A DNA stretch of 64,000 nt from Bacteroidales bacterium (GTDB taxonomy: Bacteria > Bacteroidota > Bacteroidia > Bacteroidales > Muribaculaceae), in assembly GCA_014800685.1 (NCBI GenBank), contig JAAVFQ010000024.1, forward strand, positions 1 through 64,000. The letters are read 5' to 3'. Position 1 is the stretch's first letter. Every line of letters starts with the position of its first letter. The position numbers were made by a program, and so were the translations under genes. Of this stretch, positions 8,025-15,090 are shown piece after piece. The notes beneath the pieces are model-generated. The model was not told the origin of the DNA and made no database searches. It saw only the letters and a program-made list of their open reading frames with translations.

Positions 8025-9125
8025 TCACTGCGGTAGGAAGGCGAATGTGGCTATCTGCGGATAATGGTCAGAGGAGCGGATGGAGCCTCTCTTGACGCTT
8101 AAAGCCTTGATGTCGCCACGATAGAGTATCTGGTCTATGTGAAAATAGAAGTGGTGGAGATTATATGTGGATATGGGGCCGAAGCGAGTCTCGGTGTATG
8201 CGTCCCTGAGATCTTCACCCCTTACCCTGTAATAGGCCCAGGAGGCCGGGACGTCGTTGAAGTCGCCGCAGATTATCAGTGGCCCGCGTATGTGCTCTAT
8301 GACTTCCCGAATCTCACGCGCATGCTTATCCCGCTCTATGAATGATTTTTTCAATTTGTCATATATAGACCCCTTGAACTCTGTAAGCGAATTTTTAGCA
8401 CCATTGACCGACTTCATGCGCTCCACAAAGTCGCGCTCTCCCTCGGTGAGCTGATAAGAGGCAAGATGCACATTCAGGACGGTAAGCTTTTTGTCGCCTA
8501 TGTTGATACGATAGGCTTCATAGAAATATCCGGAGCCGTAGGGCTTGTCGGTCACTCTGAGTGTACGAGCAGGATACTTCGAAAGCAGACACAGATCATT
8601 GATGCCGTCTGTCACCCTATAAGGATATGTGGCGAAGATAGAGTCCTTGAGAGCGGCCGGGAGATGCTTAATCTCGTGAGAAGAGAAATTATGCAACTCC
8701 TGCAGGGCTACGATGTCGGCTCCGGAATGCAGGATATAGTCAAAGGTCCTGTTGATGGTACTGTCGGGATTCTCCACATCTTCTCCGTGCAGGATATTCC
8801 AGGTCAGGAGGGTAAAGCGAGGCTTTTCGTCGGCCTGAGGCTCACGCTCATGCCCCCAGGGAGCTACCAGCGACAGGGGCCCCCAACATATAATCAGAGT
8901 GAGCACCCCGATGGCTACCTGTATCCATCGACGCGTTATCGCCCAGCCGAGGATGCAGATGATGGTCAGAACCACAAGATATGGGAAGCCGAGGGTCAGA
9001 ATGTGGGGAATAGTCATCAGGCGCGGAGATATGTGGCCTCCGTAAGCCCCCATAATGGTCAGAATATATATGATGGCGGAAGCTATCCGGGCTATCAGTC
9101 TTACTATAGGATTAATAGGAAACAT
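8025..9125 (-). CDS. Membrane-anchored endonuclease/exonuclease/phosphatase family protein, 366 aa
   Basis: Three hydrophobic segments occupy residues 8-90, then an EEP (DNase I-like) catalytic domain fills 100-366. The metal and catalytic motifs are visible: TWN110, QE143LH, NVH220LAS, GDFND (287-291) and SDH354. Proteins of this build in Bacteroidales are uncharacterised; the domain could cleave phosphodiesters in lipids, nucleotides or DNA. The domain probably faces the periplasm, but topology is inferred. It lies 77 bp downstream of the rhomboid pair on the same strand, with an inverted-repeat leader (9143-9194) between them. Confidence 0.85.
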   Translation of the reverse strand: MFPINPIVRLIARIASAIIYILTIMGAYGGHISPRLMTIPHILTLGFPYLVVLTIICILGWAITRRWIQVAIGVLTLIICWGPLSLVAPWGHEREPQADEKPRFTLLTWNILHGEDVENPDSTINRTFDYILHSGADIVALQELHNFSSHEIKHLPAALKDSIFATYPYRVTDGINDLCLLSKYPARTLRVTDKPYGSGYFYEAYRINIGDKKLTVLNVHLASYQLTEGERDFVERMKSVNGAKNSLTEFKGSIYDKLKKSFIERDKHAREIREVIEHIRGPLIICGDFNDVPASWAYYRVRGEDLRDAYTETRFGPISTYNLHHFYFHIDQILYRGDIKALSVKRGSIRSSDHYPQIATFAFLPQ

Positions 9126-9142
9126 GGTGCAATATGGTAAAG

Positions 9143-9194
9143 TTAGAGTGTGTTTACTTTTAAATTATTTTAGCACAAAAGAAGTAAACACTCT
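9143..9194. repeat. Inverted-repeat leader element with the AAGTAAAC motif
   Basis: TTAGAGTGTGTTTACTTTT (9143-9161) and AAGTAAACACTCT (9182-9194) form an imperfect inverted repeat. The first arm is the reverse complement of the motif at 4296-4314. It lies 18 bp upstream of the start of the EEP gene. Confidence 0.65.
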
Positions 9195-9202
9195 CTTCAA
9201 AA

Positions 9203-10060
9203 TCACTTGTTTAGTTTTCGGGAGAGAAAGGAGAGTTCGTTTTTTTCCACTTGACTTAGAGAGTCAAAGCCGGAGAGCCGAATCTTGTCGAGCAGAGCGT
9301 CGAGTCTTCTGTAATCTTCAGGCGTAGGGCGTCCGAGCCTGCTGAGCCTTCGGGAATCGAATCGCGGAGCCATCTGCGGCGCTTCACTCTCCCGGTGCCT
9401 TGGGTTAGCGACTCGCCGGGACGCCCTGCGCCGGAGATAATAGCCGGCTCCGGCGCCAAAGACCACTCCGCCGAGATGAGCCGCAGCGCTTCCGGGGCCA
9501 TACCCTCCGCCACCCGTGCCGAGAAAGGCGAGAAGAAGCCCCGCGAGGGCTATCCACTTGAGTTTGACGTTGCGCAGGGGGAAGATGTGAAATCTCTTGT
9601 CAGGAGAGAGCATCGCGGCAGCCGTCATCATTCCCAGCACAGACGCCGAGGCCCCCACAAGCATCCCTCCTCCACTCCATATAGCAGTGGAGATGACGTA
9701 GAAGAGAGCGCCGGAGAGTCCTGACCCCACATAAATGACGAGCATCTTCCTATTGCCAGCAGCGGCGGAAAGGACTTCACCAAAACACCACAGCCACAGC
9801 ATATTGAAGAGAAGATGCAGAAAGTCGGTCTGCGTCACCATATAGGTGAGGGGCGTCCATAATCTGTCGGCCGGAAGCGGAAACGTGCCGGGCACTCCGA
9901 GCCATTGCGCCGGAGAGACTTCCCACCATCCTTGCGCCCTGCCCACCTCTGCGGCCAGACAGAAGAGAAAGACAAGGACATTTATGACTATGAGGGCGAG
10001 CACCACGCGCTGCGGAAGAACAGCGACACGATTGAGAATCTGTCGCCCCTCAAAAGCCAT
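9203..10060 (-). CDS. Rhomboid family intramembrane serine protease, 285 aa
   Basis: Six membrane segments fill about residues 18-210. The catalytic serine is in GAS138AS (variant GxSA instead of GxSG) and the catalytic histidine is H195 in AAHLGG. The conserved HxxxN (H82, N86) is present. A cytoplasmic tail (about 215-285) ends with the DUF6576-type element LDALLDKIRLSGFDSLSQVEKNEL. It should cleave membrane proteins within the bilayer; substrates are unknown. Its start overlaps the end of the second rhomboid by 11 bp, so the two are translationally coupled. Confidence 0.9.
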   Translation of the reverse strand: MAFEGRQILNRVAVLPQRVVLALIVINVLVFLFCLAAEVGRAQGWWEVSPAQWLGVPGTFPLPADRLWTPLTYMVTQTDFLHLLFNMLWLWCFGEVLSAAAGNRKMLVIYVGSGLSGALFYVISTAIWSGGGMLVGASASVLGMMTAAAMLSPDKRFHIFPLRNVKLKWIALAGLLLAFLGTGGGGYGPGSAAAHLGGVVFGAGAGYYLRRRASRRVANPRHRESEAPQMAPRFDSRRLSRLGRPTPEDYRRLDALLDKIRLSGFDSLSQVEKNELSFLSRKLNK

Positions 10061-10814
10061 TCATCCTACCGTTAAGAGTGCCCTTCTTTTTCCACCACAG
10101 CAGCAGTGCGAGCGCGAATATCATGCCCCCCAAGTGAGCGTAATGAGCCACAGAGTCCATCCGTCCGCTTACGCCGAGGAAGAGCTCGATGACGGCATAG
10201 CCGGCCACCATATATTTGGCCTTTATGGGCACGGGGATAAACATGATATAAAGAGGGAGATTAGGGAAGACAAAGGCGAAGCCGAGGAGGAGACCGAAGA
10301 CGGCTCCGGAGGCTCCTACGGTCAGGAGAGCCCTCTTGTAGGCGGCCAGGCCTTCGGCAAGCGAGGGGTCATGGTCGGCAATGCCTCTGAGCACTATTTC
10401 TTTGGCATGGTCGAAAGTGAGGCCGTTGACAGGGGCGATGGCCCGGATATAGTCGTCCTGCCAGGTGAAGGCCCATACGGCCTCTTGCACCAGAGCGGCC
10501 CCGATGGCGCAGACGAAGTAGAAGAAAAGAAAGCGCTTCGTGCCCCATACCATTTCCAGAGTGCGCCCGAACATCCAGAGGGTGAACATATTGAAGAGCA
10601 CGTGAGTGATAGTATGAGAATCATGCACGAAGGCGTAGGTCACTATCTGGAGCGGATTGAACGCCGATGAGGCATAGAAGTGCAATCCGAGTGTGCGGAG
10701 AATAGTGTTTCCGAAGCCGGGGATGCAGACTTCGGCCAGCCAGACGATAACGTTGATTATGATAATATTTCTTGTAGCGGGGGGCATCCTGAACCCCTGT
10801 GCGTTTCCAATCAT
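10050..10814 (-). CDS. Rhomboid family intramembrane serine protease, 254 aa
   Basis: A second rhomboid with the canonical GAS169GAVFG serine motif, H227 in AHYAHLGG and HVLFN (71-75) for the oxyanion-region residues. About six membrane segments are visible, with a longer soluble loop (about 118-163) than in its neighbour. It lacks the cytoplasmic tail of the downstream rhomboid. It is the first gene of the leftward set rhomboid-rhomboid-EEP; a -7 element is visible at 10857-10864. Tandem rhomboids are frequent in Bacteroidales; whether they act together is unknown. Confidence 0.92.
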   Translation of the reverse strand: MIGNAQGFRMPPATRNIIIINVIVWLAEVCIPGFGNTILRTLGLHFYASSAFNPLQIVTYAFVHDSHTITHVLFNMFTLWMFGRTLEMVWGTKRFLFFYFVCAIGAALVQEAVWAFTWQDDYIRAIAPVNGLTFDHAKEIVLRGIADHDPSLAEGLAAYKRALLTVGASGAVFGLLLGFAFVFPNLPLYIMFIPVPIKAKYMVAGYAVIELFLGVSGRMDSVAHYAHLGGMIFALALLLWWKKKGTLNGRMNGF

Positions 10815-10856
10815 TTCGTGTAGGTGATATTATGTGAGCAGTCACAAAACCGACTG

Positions 10857-10864
10857 CAAATTTA
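10857..10864 (-). promoter_or_regulatory. -7 element for the rhomboid genes
   Basis: On the minus strand this reads TAAATTTG, matching TAnnTTTG. No matching -33 element is evident. It is 43 bp upstream of the start codon at 10814. Confidence 0.4.
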
Positions 10865-10973
10865 CAAATTATTCCTCACCCGACACTCATCCCTCTCCTT
10901 ATAGTAGCTACCCCATCCTTTATATTAATTTATTTTAACATATCAGCGCCCGAATCATGCACACCCGCCATGC

Positions 10974-10981
10974 TAACTTTG
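10974..10981 (+). promoter_or_regulatory. -7 element upstream of the small membrane ORF
   Basis: TAACTTTG matches the -7 consensus exactly, about 90 bp before the ATG at 11070. The -33 position is not conserved. Confidence 0.45.
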
Positions 10982-11069
10982 CATCACAAAACAAAACAAA
11001 AACATCACGGCAAAAGAGAAAATCAATAGCCTGCCCGGGCTTCTGCTTTTACCGCGCCAAAACAAAATT

Positions 11070-11240
11070 ATGAAAACTCAAGATTCCCGTCATGCTGAAA
11101 ATTCAATTCTCACCGCTATGCCGGCATCGGCTTCCGGTCATAGCCGGCCGTCGACCCATCTGCGGCTTAACTGGGGCCTCACGGCCATTTACTCCCTGGG
11201 AAGTGCCCTGATTTTTCTCGCGCTGAGGTCACTGATGTGA
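11070..11240 (+). CDS. Small hypothetical membrane protein, 56 aa
   Basis: An ATG at 11070 opens a 56-codon frame with a polar N-terminal part (about residues 1-35) and one hydrophobic helix at the end (LTAIYSLGSALIFLALRSL). It is preceded by a -7 element (10974-10981) and by an A-rich leader (CAAAACAAAATT) of the kind used for translation here. It stops 108 bp before the nuclease-like gene on the same strand. I do not recognise a family. Short size leaves real doubt about whether it is expressed. Confidence 0.45.
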   Translation: MKTQDSRHAENSILTAMPASASGHSRPSTHLRLNWGLTAIYSLGSALIFLALRSLM

Positions 11241-11347
11241 CGCCCCCTACTCTCCTTCCCGTATTTCTTTACGTGTCCCGACATCCGGAATGCAGTCTTC
11301 CGGCGGATTTATTACCTTGTCCTTTTCCTAATATCCTTTGCTTCATT

Positions 11348-11773
11348 ATGATTAGCCTATCCCTGCGCCGGGGAGTAGAATATGAAAAGCGAGTATGCCG
11401 CTATCTCAAACGGCAACTTCGGCTCGGCCGGCTCCCTCTCCCCTATCTTTATACCACTATCCACCGCCAGAAAAACTATCCCACTATCTGCGGCACAAAA
11501 GTCAACGTAGACGTCGCGCTGGAGACATTCCGGCCCGATTCAGCCCAGCGCTCTCTGCTCACTATCGTGGAGTGCAAATGTCTTCGCCGCGGAGCCTCTA
11601 CCCTTCACGTCAACGACCTGATAACCAAAATGAGACTTCTTAATGCCCATAAGGGTATCATGGCGGTGAATATGTATCCTATGGAGGGGGTGATGGCTCA
11701 GGCCAGATATTACGGCATAGGCGTAGTTCTGATTCCTGTAGACTCGGAAAACGTGAAATGGCTGGCTGAGTAG
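11348..11773 (+). CDS. Restriction-endonuclease-fold (PD-(D/E)xK, Mrr-like) protein, 141 aa
   Basis: The N-terminal GVEYEKRVCRYLKR helix resembles the start of Mrr-type nuclease domains. The catalytic core is visible as D55 (NVDVALE) and E75-C-K77 (TIVECKCL), the spacing expected for PD-(D/E)xK enzymes, followed by a helix and the AVNMYPMEGVMAQARYYGIGVVLI strand-helix-strand. The frame continues upstream to a GTG at 11237, but the ATG at 11348 gives a protein starting right at the fold. It probably binds or cleaves DNA; no partner methylase is nearby, so a stand-alone repair or Holliday-junction-type role is possible. Confidence 0.65.
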   Translation: MISLSLRRGVEYEKRVCRYLKRQLRLGRLPLPYLYTTIHRQKNYPTICGTKVNVDVALETFRPDSAQRSLLTIVECKCLRRGASTLHVNDLITKMRLLNAHKGIMAVNMYPMEGVMAQARYYGIGVVLIPVDSENVKWLAE

Positions 11774-11781
11774 CATTAACC

Positions 11782-11896
11782 ACGGCCACACACGTCGGCC
11801 GTCTCCCATCTTCTTGAGCATCAGCGCCTTGCATCCGTCCTATTCTTACAAACCTAAGGGGGTGTGCCAAAATTTTCATTTTGACACACCCCCTCT
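11782..11896 (-). repeat. 3'-end element (terminator hairpin plus conserved tail), copy on minus strand
   Basis: Read on the minus strand: a hairpin GGGGGTGTG...CACACCCCC (11856-11892), the tail CTTAGGTTTGTAAGAATAGG and GGCGCTGA, then a second hairpin ACGGCC/GGCCGT (11782-11802). Tail and order match the copies at 52854-52950 and 54267-54420. It is 3' of the leftward gene at 11923 and also separates it from the convergent nuclease-like gene. Confidence 0.75.
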
Positions 11897-11922
11897 CTAT
11901 TCAGGATCGATATTCTAATTTA

Positions 11923-13677
11923 TCAGCGCACTACAAGCTTGCGGCCGTTGACCACATAGATGCCTGCGGGAAGAGTGCTGAGAGCGTCGGGAGCGGCATT
12001 GCGGAGCACGCAGATACCGGTCGGAGTGAAGACGGTGACAGTGTCGCTGTCGCCCTCAATGCTTACGAGGCCGAGGGTGCCGTCGATGCTATATACAACC
12101 TGCTCTTCGAGGCTTGCATACTTACCGTTGCAGGTGAAGAAGCCCTGGGGAAGCACGAGAGTATATTTACCCTTCTCCACGAGAGCGGGAGTGATGGAGA
12201 GCACAACTTTTGCGCCGGTATATTCCTCATCGCCCTCTGCACTGGGAGCCACGCCGCCGCCGGCCACTGCCACTTCCGCCTCTACGGGGAGTCCGGCCTC
12301 GTCAAGGATGGTGATGGCCTGAGCGCACTCGGGATTCTCCTCTACATACTGAGCGTTGGGATAACGAATTTCCACCTCTTCGAGCTTGGAGAGTTCGGTG
12401 TTGGATGCAGGCAGGATTTCAGTGATAGTGGGGTCCGCCACTACAGTATATCTGAAGGAATAGGGAGCCGCGAGAAGCGGAGCGGCGCCGGCCTGGAATT
12501 CGCTGAATGCGCCTTCGCCGAGCTGAAGCACATAGTTGCCGGGAGGTGGCACGAGCTTATAGTTCTGATCGATGGTGCCGTCAGCCTGCTTGGCATCGAA
12601 GAAGCTGAGGACGAGAGAACGCTGGTCGCCGGCTACTTCGTCTTCTGTGATAAAGGCAGTGACGCGAGCGTAGGGCGCGGTGTCCACTTCCCAGTCTTCA
12701 GAAGCGGGATAGAGATAGTTGCCCACTTTGTCGTTGGGGATGAGGGAGAAGTTGCCCTCCTCTTTTGCGGTGAGGACGAAGTTGGTGAAATAGGTGACCT
12801 CAGAGTCAGCTGCGGGCACGATGTCGGGGATGGCTACGTCGGGGATGATGAAGCGGAGCACCTGAGCATCGGAAGAGATGTCGCGCACGCCCTCGGTCTT
12901 GGAGTAGTCAGGGCCATACCATTTCTGCTTGAAAGCACCCTTATCCATCTGAAGCACATAGGTGTAAGGGTCTTTCACGGGCTCTGCAGGACGAATGATG
13001 AAGGTGTTCTGCTCCTCGCCTTCGATGGAGGGGGGCACTGTCTCGACAGTGACAGCTATGTTCTCATCGGTTCTCTCCTTATAGAAAGAGATTTTTGAGG
13101 TGTCTACCGTAGTCTCGAAAGAGCTGGGGAAGATAATCTCAAATTCGGTGATTTCATCCACTACGCCGGCAGCGGGCGAGATGAAATAGTCGTTTGTAAT
13201 CTCGTAGTTGAGGGCGAAAGCGGGAGTCTCCTGGCCGTTTACGATCCAGACGCCTGCGGGGATTTCGATGTGGTATGTGCCTTTGGTGACATATTTGCGG
13301 GCGAAATGGAAGCCGCCGGCGGGCAGACCCATGTAGTCGACGTTAGCCTTCTCTACGGGAAGAAGCTCGGAGGGTTCAGACTCTCCGTCTACATACATTT
13401 TGATGTACTGACCCGGCTCGATGTCAATGTTCTTTTCGGGCGTTGAGGTGAAGGTGATGTTGATGTCGCCGGCACCGAGAGGCGAACCGGTAGTGGAGGA
13501 GCCGTCGAGATCGACGGTGCCCTGATTAGGACTCACTCTGCTCACAACGCTCGGAAGGGGCAGAATTTCTACGGGGAGCTGGATGCCGCCGCTTCTGGCG
13601 AGGGCCTGACCGCAGTCAAATGCTCCGGAGGTGGCCACCGTCAGGGCAACGGCTGCTAAAAGAGTAGATTTTTTCAT
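11923..13677 (-). CDS. Secreted multi-domain protein with C-terminal sorting-type tail, 584 aa
   Basis: A signal peptide (about residues 1-28, MKKSTLLAAVALTVA...) precedes a protein made of beta-sandwich-like repeats. Each repeat starts with an ISPAAG or ILPASN-like edge and ends with a segment such as KGTYHIEIPAGVWIVNGQ, PGNYVLQLGEGAF or KGKYTLVLPQGFF. The C-terminus (TPTGICVLRN...LPAGIYVVNGRKLVVR) is the short tail seen on many secreted Bacteroidales proteins and resembles type IX sorting domains. The 838-aa protein at 15091 has the same repeat and tail. Function is unknown; an extracellular or surface role is likely. Promoter at 13794-13824. Confidence 0.75.
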   Translation of the reverse strand: MKKSTLLAAVALTVATSGAFDCGQALARSGGIQLPVEILPLPSVVSRVSPNQGTVDLDGSSTTGSPLGAGDINITFTSTPEKNIDIEPGQYIKMYVDGESEPSELLPVEKANVDYMGLPAGGFHFARKYVTKGTYHIEIPAGVWIVNGQETPAFALNYEITNDYFISPAAGVVDEITEFEIIFPSSFETTVDTSKISFYKERTDENIAVTVETVPPSIEGEEQNTFIIRPAEPVKDPYTYVLQMDKGAFKQKWYGPDYSKTEGVRDISSDAQVLRFIIPDVAIPDIVPAADSEVTYFTNFVLTAKEEGNFSLIPNDKVGNYLYPASEDWEVDTAPYARVTAFITEDEVAGDQRSLVLSFFDAKQADGTIDQNYKLVPPPGNYVLQLGEGAFSEFQAGAAPLLAAPYSFRYTVVADPTITEILPASNTELSKLEEVEIRYPNAQYVEENPECAQAITILDEAGLPVEAEVAVAGGGVAPSAEGDEEYTGAKVVLSITPALVEKGKYTLVLPQGFFTCNGKYASLEEQVVYSIDGTLGLVSIEGDSDTVTVFTPTGICVLRNAAPDALSTLPAGIYVVNGRKLVVR

Positions 13678-13793
13678 ATAAATCGGTTTTTAAATTGTGT
13701 ATGTTTGATAATCACGAGACTGTTTAAGCCGGATGTGAAGACAATTCTCAATCATGAGAGCGAAGAGACATCCCTGAGCTTAACCTTCGCCCA

Positions 13794-13824
13794 CAAAATT
13801 ATAAAAACTTCTGCAATATCCAAC
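13794..13824 (-). promoter_or_regulatory. Promoter of the 584-aa secreted protein
   Basis: Minus strand: GTTG (13821-13824), 19-nt spacer, TAATTTTG (13794-13801). It gives a leader of about 110 nt to the start at 13677. Confidence 0.65.
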
Positions 13825-13950
13825 TATTTTTTGCACTAAATCCACAAATTTTTATGTAGAATTAGAATTTTTATCTACGTAATTATCGTTTTACAGAAAT
13901 TTTTTATCATCTACTCTTCACACTGCATCTCCGAGGGCCTCAAAAAATGA

Positions 13951-14772
13951 TCAATATTGCTCCGTTGAGTTTGGAAAATCACCACTCTTGACGTCGGCAA
14001 TATAGTTGCCTACGGCCTCTGTCATGACGTCGGCAAGGTTGGCATAGCGTCTCAGGAAGCGGGGTGAGAAGTCTTTGTTGATGCCGAGCATATCATGCAT
14101 GACGAGTACCTGACCATCCGTGCCTCCGCCGGCCCCGATGCCGATAGTAGGGATGCTGACCTCACGCGAGACTCTGGCGGCCAGCTCGGCCGGTATTTTC
14201 TCCAGCACCATGCCGAAGCAGCCTATCTCTTCAAGCATCTTGGCGTCGGCAATCAGTTTTTCGGCTTCTGCCTCCTCGCGCGCACGCACGGCGTAGGTGC
14301 CAAACTTATTGATGCTCTGCGGGGTGAGTCCGAGATGTCCCATCACCGGGATTCCTGCCGTGAGTATGCGCTCTATGGATTCCCGGATTTCGGCTCCCCC
14401 CTCTATCTTGACGGCCTCCGCGTGGCTCTCTTTCATGATGCGCACCGCGGAGGCTAATGCCTCCTTGGAGTTGCCTTGATAGGTGCCGAAGGGGAGATCG
14501 ACGATAACGAGCGCCCTGCGCACAGCCTTCATCACCGATTTGCCATGATATATCATCTGGTCAAGAGTGATGGGGAGGGTGGTGACGTTGCCGGCCATGA
14601 CGTTTGATGCCGAGTCTCCGACGAGGATGCAGTCGATGCCGGCCTCATCGAGTATTTTGGCCGATGAAAAGTCGTAGGCGGTGAGCATGGAGATTTTCTC
14701 TCCGCGCTGTTTCATTTCCACAAGGCGGCGGGTGGTGACCTTGCGGGTGTTGTCTGTATTATATGTAGACAT
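13951..14772 (-). CDS. panB: 3-methyl-2-oxobutanoate hydroxymethyltransferase, 273 aa
   Basis: PanB transfers a hydroxymethyl group from 5,10-methylenetetrahydrofolate to 2-oxoisovalerate to form ketopantoate, the first committed step of pantothenate synthesis. The family landmarks are present: [26 protein letters not shown], the metal and substrate region [26 protein letters not shown], and [10 protein letters not shown], then [14 protein letters not shown] near the end. Length is normal (about 265-275). It has its own promoter (14862-14893) and the AAAAGTAAACATAC leader motif close to its start. No panC or panD is adjacent. Confidence 0.97.
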   Translation of the reverse strand: MSTYNTDNTRKVTTRRLVEMKQRGEKISMLTAYDFSSAKILDEAGIDCILVGDSASNVMAGNVTTLPITLDQMIYHGKSVMKAVRRALVIVDLPFGTYQGNSKEALASAVRIMKESHAEAVKIEGGAEIRESIERILTAGIPVMGHLGLTPQSINKFGTYAVRAREEAEAEKLIADAKMLEEIGCFGMVLEKIPAELAARVSREVSIPTIGIGAGGGTDGQVLVMHDMLGINKDFSPRFLRRYANLADVMTEAVGNYIADVKSGDFPNSTEQY

Positions 14773-14780
14773 TTCTATGC

Positions 14781-14797
14781 GTATGTTTACTTTTAAA
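14781..14797 (-). repeat. Leader motif TTTAAAAGTAAACATAC before panB
   Basis: On the minus strand this ends 8 bp before the panB ATG. It shares AAAAGTAAACAYAC with the motifs at 4296-4314 and 9143-9161. Confidence 0.55.
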
Positions 14798-14861
14798 TCT
14801 GTTTCTGCACTGCCTCTGCCGGGAGTTGTACTCCGGCCGTAAAGCGGCAGCTTATCGGGGG

Positions 14862-14893
14862 CAAAATTAATAAATTTTCATGAGCCCACCAAA
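14862..14893 (-). promoter_or_regulatory. panB promoter
   Basis: Minus strand: TTTG (14890-14893), exactly 20 nt, then TAATTTTG (14862-14869). Both elements match the Bacteroidota consensus. Confidence 0.8.
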
Positions 14894-14917
14894 CATGGCG
14901 CCACGCCCTGCATTATT

Positions 14918-15000
14918 CTTCATTTCAGACGCGGGTCTTCATTTCAGACGCGGGTCTTCATTTTCAGCCACGGTCGACATCTTCATTTTCAGCCACGCAT
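14918..15000. repeat. Short tandem repeat, CTTCATTTCAGACGCGGGT unit
   Basis: Two exact 19-bp units (14918-14936, 14937-14955) are followed by two diverged 25-bp units starting CTTCATTTTCAGCCACG at 14956 and 14981. It lies between panB and the large secreted protein. There is no CRISPR-like spacing. Confidence 0.8.
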
Positions 15001-15034
15001 GGAGAGGAAACCGGCGCCACTTCCGGATGAAATA

Positions 15035-15064
15035 AGAAAGGCGCGCCCGAGGGCACGCCTTTCC
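15035..15064 (-). terminator. Terminator of the 838-aa secreted protein gene
   Basis: Minus strand: GGAAAGGCGTGCCC pairs with GGGCGCGCCTTTC, followed by TTATTTC. Confidence 0.65.
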
Positions 15065-15090
15065 ATTTTTATCATTTGGTGAGGTTATTA

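Noticed and set aside
11881..13098. 405-codon open frame on the plus strand opposite the 584-aa secreted protein
   Set aside because: Composition is typical of antisense shadows (His, Gly, Val and Glu rich, no domain), while the minus-strand gene has a signal peptide, repeats and tail.
14918..15000. Possible CRISPR array
   Set aside because: Units are directly adjacent without spacers, short and only four in number; no cas genes are present.
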